Translations under genes and position numbers: made by a program
In this document: piece after piece, positions 57,750 through 64,000 of the stretch
How positions within the stretch are numbered: the first letter of the stretch is position 1
Layout of the letters: each line of letters begins with the position of its first letter
Notes under the pieces: generated by a model
What the model saw: only the letters and a program-made list of their open reading frames with translations
Told to the model about the DNA's origin: nothing
Database searches by the model: none
Source: Cryptomeria japonica
Taxonomy: Eukaryota > Streptophyta > Pinopsida > Cupressales > Cupressaceae
Direction of reading: 5' to 3'
Assembly (NCBI RefSeq): GCF_030272615.1
Contig: NC_081406.1
Span: forward strand, 458,330,072 to 458,394,071
DNA length: 64,000 bases

Positions 57750-58136
57750 ATGGATGAAAAAGCATCAACCTCCCCTTCACCCACAAAACGCAGTGGAGAG
57801 TCAAAGAAACAGAAACAAAAGGAGAAGAAGAATTCGCAAAAGAGAGCCTTGCGCAGGAGGCAGAATCTCCACCACAACCTGCAGATGTATCATGACAAGC
57901 ATAAGCATGAGCATAGTCCCAAGCTCAAGAAAAGGTGCCTTGTATCGGCATCCCACCTCACCGAAATGCTACAGCCCACACCTAATCTACGCAATGTGGC
58001 TTATTTAAGTGTAAGTCAATCTCTTACAATGCGTCTCTATTTTTATCGTGGCTGGAAAATCCAACAAGTGATGTACAGAGAAATAATTGGTTGTGTTCCT
58101 AAGATGGTGTTTCACTCCTTGTGTGCAATGTTTTAG
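57750..58136 (+). CDS. Unassigned ORF, possible first exon of a host gene
   Basis: A 128-codon frame starts MDEKASTSPSPTKRSG. It has a Lys/Arg-rich low-complexity N-terminal part, then a basic, His-rich stretch (HHNLQMYHDKHKHEH) and a more ordinary sequence ending AYLS. A consensus splice donor GTAAGT lies at 58011, exactly after codon 87, so a coding exon of 57750-58010 in phase 0 is plausible. The upstream sequence is a purine-rich leader. No acceptor or second exon was identified and no family was recognised. An overlapping frame (57739) is less protein-like. It may equally be repeat sequence. Confidence 0.3.
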   Translation: MDEKASTSPSPTKRSGESKKQKQKEKKNSQKRALRRRQNLHHNLQMYHDKHKHEHSPKLKKRCLVSASHLTEMLQPTPNLRNVAYLSVSQSLTMRLYFYRGWKIQQVMYREIIGCVPKMVFHSLCAMF

Positions 58137-58286
58137 TTTGCCCCGATTTGCCACCATATTTCTCCTTGTATTTTAATTGTATACGAAAATGCACGCGGTT
58201 TAGAATGAAAAAATTTTCTTTTGCTAGAGGATGTTTCCTTGTGTCATAAGCTTTTTTCTATTTGTATGGGTTCATGATTTATCATT

Positions 58287-58512
58287 CTTATGTATTTGCA
58301 ACTAAGATTTAGATGATGTTTTAGTGTATGCAAAAACCCTTTCTATTTTTTTTTTTCCCCCTCTTTCACAAGGATGTATAATTCTGGTTGTATCTAATCT
58401 TATGTATTTGCAACTCAGATTTAGATGATGTTTTAGTGTATGCGAAAACCCCTTCTGTTTTTCTTTTCCCCTCTTTCAAGAGGATGTATAATTCTGGCTA
58501 TATCCAATTTTC
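58287..58512 (+). repeat. Tandem duplication, unit about 112 bp
   Basis: CTTATGTATTTGCAACT ... GATGTTTTAGTGTATGC ... AGGATGTATAATTCTGG occurs at 58287-58398 and again at 58399-58512 with about 10% difference. No coding function seen. Confidence 0.8.
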
Positions 58513-59146
58513 AATTCGCTTGGGTCTATCACTGGGGACCTAAACCCACAAGAATTGAACACTTTCCTTTTGGTGATTGCTCCAACTTGTACGCTACAGT
58601 TCCGTTGATGGTTTTAATTTTTGCAATGGCTTAGGTTTTGTTATGGAATATAACTAAGGTCTTATTTATAAATTTGGAGTGGGTAGGGTTTTATAGTTCA
58701 AATCAACATAAGGTAAATGGAAAAAACAAATCATCTAGTGGAATGCTTGCATGAGTGTACTCTCATACATCAAAATGGTGTCTTGTTTGCTGGTGATCTA
58801 AAACAACTGATATCTTGTTTGGTGGTGATCTAGTATAGGAGTTGTCCTCCTAATTTTCTTTTTAGATGTCTATGAAGTTATCTCATTGTCCATGAACTTG
58901 AAGTTTGGAAGATATATAACATTTTTTCAGCTTTACATAGGGTAGAATAATCCCCTGCTCCAAGGGCATTTGTTGTTATATTCTTAAGTCTTAACAACTT
59001 TAGTTGATATCATAGTTAATGAACACTTATTGTAAAGACATGTCAATAACAATGCAGTGTTTGTAGCCAAATGAAGAAATAAATCATATAAATGTAAACC
59101 AAATTCTTTGTTAATGGTGGACATTATTATAATTTCTTGGATTGTA
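58513..59146. other. Spacer, nothing recognised
   Basis: No coding, repeat or LTR signature was seen. Short frames look random. Confidence 0.5.
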
Positions 59147-60978
59147 TTTCATGCATGTGTGCACTTCATGTCTAATGGTACTTATGTATACTTGCTTCAT
59201 GCCTAAAGTGAAATCAAGTGTATACTTCATGTGTACACTTCATGCTTTACATGTATTTGTGCCTTATGTGTATATTCTATGTTTTGCATGGATGCTTCTT
59301 GCCTTATGTAATTCATTTGTATAATTTGTACTTTACACCTTACGTGTATTCGTGTGTATGACTCATGCCTTATGTATTCATCCGTATAACTCATACTTGA
59401 TGTATTGGATTCATTCATAAAGTGATTCTGTATACCTTTCTCATGTATGCTTCCGCCTCTATGTGTATTGCCACCCATGTGTTCATCCATGGATGTGCTT
59501 TGTATCTTATGCAATTGTTTCATGTACTTTCAGCATGAATTCTTTTTGTTTTGAATGAATGCCCCTTATCTTACATGTTTCAATGTGATTGAATATGCTT
59601 AGTTATTCCATGAGTATGCTTTGTGAGTACTTATAAATGGGGTGATTTTTTTAAATCACCTAGGCCCTTCTTTTTGCAAACATGGGTTTCATACTCCTAA
59701 TAACATGGGAAGGACGACATAGGGATTACTGAAACATGACGATACTATGAAAATCTATAGAATGGAAGAATGTGTAAGAGTAATATAGGAAGGAAGAATG
59801 TGTAAGAGTATAATTGCTCAAACCATGAGGTGATAATATAAGAACTTGATGAGTATAGAGATTTTGCCCATAAATCGTCATAAGAGGAGAAAGGAAACAT
59901 GTTGAGAATGCAGTCAGACAAAGATAATATTAGCCATGTTCAATTTATTCGTGTTATATTTAATACTGATCTACCACCTAAGTTTACCAATACGTCAATA
60001 TCCAATCATAACAATCTATATGGTTACAGACTGTACGACACGAAGGAGTGATACCAGACTTAATTAATTGAGATCTTATTCATTACACACCTCTATTTGG
60101 TAACTATGATGTTAGTGACATTCACGCTGCCCACTGAAATTTCTCATTGACTAAACATATTCTAATATTAATACATACTCTTTATGGATGTTAAGATTAA
60201 GCCAAGTTCTTATTATTAACTTTTCATGTTGTCATCTAGATCTAGATCAAACAACTTGCACATTCTCTAATTAATACAACCTCTACATTTTGGGAAATTT
60301 ATCCCTCTAATTGGGGATTCAGACATATTCATCCAACAAATTATAAATCAATAAATTTAGACATATCTCATATGTGTATTCCTCTCATGAACAGTATGTA
60401 ATGATAGAGTAAAATCATCATTTGTGGTTTCCTTACAATAACTCCTACAATCAGAAGTGATACTCAAAAACGGTATTTATCATTTCGCAAACTGCTTATC
60501 ACAAATTGTTATGTTCAAAATTTGTACCAAGCGTGATTGAACATAATCATCTTCCCTGATATCAAACCCCTTTACAAATGTTATAGCATTTTATCATCTC
60601 TCGAGCAATGGTGTTAGGCTACAACTACCATACAAAACAACAATATTTAGTGAAGAAATTTCTAAGGGCCCCATTCTATAAGGCATAGTCAGCATGATAA
60701 TCTCACAATTAAGGTCATTTTTCAAATCATCATATTGCCAACCTAACCAGTTTTTGCAAACACAATTAGATGGCCTTGATCCTTTCCTCTAGAAGAGAGC
60801 GGGCTTGTCTTAAGTTAAATCATGCAAATTTCCCACTATTGGTTATAACTCACATTCAAGGTAAAAGCATATATGCCTTAATTCAAACCTACAACATGTA
60901 GTAATATCAGAGTAGAGTCATCTTGAGCACTACCATTGTGATCACCATAATTTGAAATTGCTTGAGGACAAGCAATCT
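59147..60978 (+). other. E13 internal region, 3' part
   Basis: 59147-59390 is a degenerate CATGCCTTATGTGTAT-type sequence that recurs at 63786-64000. 59640-60978 is AT-rich without coding. It includes a short duplication (GGAAGAATGTGTAAGAG twice near 59760-59805). Just before the polypurine tract is GCTTGAGGACAAGCAAT (60960-60976), a phrase common before gypsy 3' LTRs. Confidence 0.5.
59153..59390 (+). repeat. Copy 1 of a dispersed direct repeat (E13 interior)
   Basis: CACTTCATGTCT, then GGTACTTATGTATACT and TTCTATGTTTTGCAT match 63786-64000 in order and spacing, at roughly 90% by eye. Confidence 0.75.
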
Positions 60979-60990
60979 GGGGAAGGGAAG
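60979..60990 (+). other. E13 polypurine tract
   Basis: GGGGAAGGGAAG, two bases before TGTCATGTCCCC. Confidence 0.6.
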
Positions 60991-61950
60991 ACTGTCATGT
61001 CCCCACATTTATAGTAGAAATAATTAATATAGTTTTTGCCATATAAAATTATATGTTAAAAACATATCAAAATTATATTATATCACATTAACATTAAAAT
61101 AATATTATATATTATCAATTTACATTTTATATTGAATGATGTTATTATATTAACAATAAATAATATTATATTATCAATTTACATTTTTTATTGAATTATT
61201 GGCTTGAATAGTTCCAAATCGGGTTTTATATGAAGTGATGCTCTTCTTGAAAAGAGCCGTCAGAAATAGAGGGACATCAACTCTTCAAAAAGGGGCGTGC
61301 TGCCTATTAGGAGACCATCGTGGCTCTTCACCACATGGGGAGGTAGGATAAATACCCCCCTATGCAAATGGGAATAGGGAGAATACAGGAGGGGAACAAG
61401 AAAGTCAGATCTGCCAGCAAGGATAGAGAAATGTACAGAAACTGCCAGCAAGGATAATAAAAGAGAAGAGGGCCTGTAATGGAATATAATAGTTGATATT
61501 ATATATATAAATTTTTTTATGGTCTTAATTAAATTAATGGAATTAATATGATACAAAGTTCAGAAGCAAATAATGTATAATTATTAAAATGGCATTAAAA
61601 TGATTATACATGAGAACACTATTAGACATAAGACACACACATATATATCTGTTAATGAATTCAAAAGGAATAAGGCAATCAAATTCAGTTTGTATGAGTT
61701 GCTTTAATATTGTACCATGCTAATAACATAAAATACAACAATAACAATTAATGAATAATTCTGATTTAAAGTAATACTAACAGAAATAACTGTTAACAAT
61801 CTAATATAAGACACTAAGGCAATATAATATGATGAAGTATAATAACTATGTCAAGCATAAATTAATTATCATAATTAGTTCAACTGAATGACAAATATGA
61901 CTTCATTGGAATATCACAAAAGGTTCATTGTAAATGAGGGGCTCTCTTAA

Positions 61951-62170
61951 GTATGCCACTCCATAGTGGATGCCTAACACCTGCCACATGGAGCCAAGAG
62001 GGGTGAAGCATCTTCTCTTGGGCTTAAGAGAGAAGGCAGTTGTGATGAGGGGGAACAATGATATAACACCTCGCTGGGTACGCTACTCCATGATGGATGC
62101 CTAACACCTGCCATATGGAGCCAAGGGGGATATGGTATTCTGCCCTTGGGCCTAGGAGGGATGGTTTCTA
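61951..62170 (+). repeat. Tandem duplication, unit 127 bp, in E13 LTR
   Basis: GTATGCCACTCC ... GGATGCCTAACACCTGCC begins at 61951 and again at 62078. The copies are about 85% alike; the second is shorter. Unit contains CTTGGGCTTAAG-like palindromic words. Confidence 0.75.
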
Positions 62171-62282
62171 GGACAGCCTATCCAACTAATGGACTAAAGG
62201 AATTGATTAGTAACTGACTTACAAACTAACTTTATATAATAATCTGATCTCATTTAGGAAATATAATAATATGATTATATCC

Positions 62283-62973
62283 TGAGTTACCGGGTTCGGC
62301 CCCCTAAACCCTTGGTGCTGGTCCGGTACGGTCCTGGTTCGGGGTTTGGGTCCAGTTCGCCTGTGTTCCGGACAAGCTTTGTGGTTCATAGGCTTGGTTC
62401 GAACTAGGGAGAACCCAAGACGACCCAGGGTCGAACCCAAGAGGACCCAAGACGAACCCAGGGGTCTGACAATCCAAAAATGGCTTTTTTTTTTTGCCAA
62501 ATTTTTTTTTTTGAAATCCACCACATAAAAAATTAAAATGACCCTATGTCTCAAGCCACACACCTATACATCTTACAACCAAGAGAGAAGCACAAGTCTT
62601 TACGAAAGAACAAGTTAGAAATCACAATTCCCGTTTGGGAGAATGCACCTTGATCAGAATTTTGACTTCTTTGGCCTTGTTCTTGACATCTTAAAAAAGC
62701 AGAAAATTGATGCACGCCATGGAGTTCTGTGTGGGTTTGAAGGTTGTAATTTGGTGTTGGCAGTGGGGGAATAGCCCCTCAACCCCGCCCTCTATACCGA
62801 TAGGGAGCGTGCCCTGGGTGATGCCTCGGGACCCTGCGAGGGGCACTGCATATATATATATAATTTACATGTTTTTGTACTAACGAACCCAAACCCATTT
62901 TCAAAATTTTGCCGTACCAGCGTACCAGGTTCTTCGAACCCAAATCGGTGCCTGAACCTGAACCGGTAACTTA
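62283..62973. mobile_element. Small non-autonomous TIR element with 10-bp TSD (Mutator-like?)
   Basis: GATTATATCC flanks both sides (62273-62282 and 62974-62983). The ends are inverted: TGAGTTACCGGGTTCGG on the left against TAAGTTACCGGTTCAGG as the complement of the right end. Inverted similarity (GGTTCGG, GGTACGG, GGGTTTGGGT words) continues inward about 100 bp. There is no transposase. A 9-10-bp duplication with TIRs fits Mutator-like elements best, though the family was not matched. The interior is richer in GGTTCG/CGAACC words than the LTR around it. Confidence 0.7.
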
Positions 62974-63195
62974 GATTATATCCCACAATTATAATTCTAA
63001 CAACCATTAATATAGAAAATTTGATATCATTTAATATAGTTCATTTTTCAGTTTAAGTATTATTTCATGTATGTTCTCTAATTTTGTTGCAGGAAAACAG
63101 TATACAAAGGTACACCTATAAAACACAATTACCTATTTATAGATTTGGCCAAATTTAGATTAACTTAAAGTGTAACTAATTAGGGGACATTATAG

Positions 63196-63207
63196 TGGTA
63201 TCAGAGC
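63196..63207 (+). other. E13 primer-binding site (initiator tRNA-Met)
   Basis: TGGTATCAGAGC, six bases after the LTR end. Confidence 0.8.
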
Positions 63208-64000
63208 ATGATTCTGCCAGCCTGTTGGACAAAACAACTACTCAGCTGGGACTAATTCTTCCAGTCTCTTCTCAAATAAATAAAAAATTGAATTGGTTAG
63301 GCCAACATTGCATTCTTATGAGTGTGCCTTTAACTGCTTCATGTCTTACATGTTTCTTATGTGTTTTGAGCATGCCTACTCCATGGGTGTTTTATATGTA
63401 CACTTTCCTCATGTATACCTTGTGCTTGCACCATTTCTATCATGGGTCTAGCATATGTGTTTTATATCTTATGTGTATTTGTGTTACTTCATGAATGAGA
63501 TGTTTTCAGATGTCTATTCCATGAATACCTCTCTCTTGTATGCTTCATGATAGATGTTTCTTCAGCATGTCCACTCCACAAGTACCTTTCTCATATATGC
63601 TTGTACCTTTTGTGTATTTATGTATTACTTCATGGTTTACATGTATGATTCATGTCTTGCATGTATTCATATGTATGGTTCGTGCTTTACATAGCTCGTT
63701 CATGCCTTGCGTGCATTACTTCATGCCTTGCATATAGTCATGTATGTTGCTTCTTGGCTTTCATGTATCCATTATTTCATGCCTATGTGCACTTCATGTC
63801 TTATGGTACTTATGTATACTTTCTTCATGCCTTAAGTGAATTCATGTGTATAATTCATGTGTACACTTCATGCTTTACATGTATTCATGCCTTATGTGTA
63901 TATTCTATGTTTTGCATAGATGCTTCTTGCCTTATGTAATTCATTTGTATACTTTTTACTTTACACCTTACATGTATTCGTGTGTATGACTCATGCCTTA
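63208..64000 (+). other. E13 internal region, 5' part (continues past the window)
   Basis: Starts GATTCTGCCAGCCTG. From 63330 it becomes a degenerate minisatellite-like run of TTCATGCCTTGCATGTAT-type words, including copy 2 of the repeat at 63786-64000. Open frames here are by-products of the TG/CA-rich pattern. Confidence 0.55.

Larger units (their letters stand above)
60993..63189 (+). repeat. E13 LTR, flanked by both polypurine tract and primer site
   Basis: TGTCATGTCCCC to TTAGGGGACA, with complementary ends. It is preceded by a polypurine tract and followed six bases on by a perfect tRNA-Met site, so it serves as a 3' LTR for the left and a 5' LTR for the right. It is 2197 bp including a 691-bp TIR insertion; about 1.5 kb without it. 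Confidence 0.65.

Noticed and set aside
59142-59523. Frames rich in Tyr, Met, His and Cys
   Set aside because: They result from CATG/TGTATG-type degenerate minisatellite sequence, and both strands are open.
63195-63939. Overlapping frames after the E13 primer site
   Set aside because: Same minisatellite effect; no Gag motif.
1-64000. tRNA genes suggested by GGTATCAGAGC matches
   Set aside because: These are short primer-binding sites next to LTR ends; no cloverleaf could be formed around them.

Overview
This 64 kb window is intergenic DNA of a large, repeat-packed plant nuclear genome. The copia and gypsy families, the very long LTRs, initiator-Met tRNA primer sites and the absence of a secure host gene suggest a gymnosperm, probably a conifer. 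That assignment is inference from the repeat style only. No rRNA, tRNA, CRISPR or bacterial-type operon was seen. Nearly everything is nested LTR retrotransposon, all of it carrying stops or frameshifts.

Layout, with labels E1 to E13 used throughout. E1 (1-2555, +) is the end of an LTR, a primer-binding site and a coiled-coil, multi-zinc-knuckle Gag. E2 (2560-6985, -) is a decayed Ty1/copia element. E3 (6986-9125 and 15859-16394, +) is a copia 5' LTR plus gag, split by E4. E4 (9126-15858, -) is a complete copia element with matching LTRs and a 5-bp target-site duplication (TSD). E5 (16395-19998, -) is the 3' LTR and RNase H end of a copia element of the same LTR family as E3, with another LTR (E6) inside it. 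E7 (20240-38983, +) is a very large non-autonomous LARD-like element: 4.2-kb LTRs around a 3.7-kb interior with no gag or pol. Its left LTR is split by E8 (20283-26956, -), the best-preserved copia element here. E9 (38984-41115, +) is the 3' end and LTR of a probable gypsy element. E10 (41116-55831, -) is a Ty3/gypsy gag-protease-G-patch element with its 5' LTR. E11 (42895-50151, +) is a complete copia element inserted in E10 gag. E12 (56555-57626) is a LINE endonuclease domain without its reverse transcriptase. E13 (59147-64000, +) is an LTR with a polypurine tract on its left and a primer-binding site on its right, which suggests a tandem dimer; a small TIR element with a 10-bp duplication sits inside that LTR.

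The most interesting signals are in non-coding retroelement sequence. Several copia families share two LTR blocks: a short hairpin whose fourth base pair changes in a compensated way, and a TGATTCAC plus C-tract block just before the primer site. The LARD carries a GC-rich 40-bp tandem array in both LTRs. The gypsy element carries a duplicated leader protein module and a G-patch after its protease. Order of insertion is readable: E10 before E11, E7 before E8, E3 before E4, E5 before E6, and E13 LTR before its TIR element. All sequence comparisons were made by eye.
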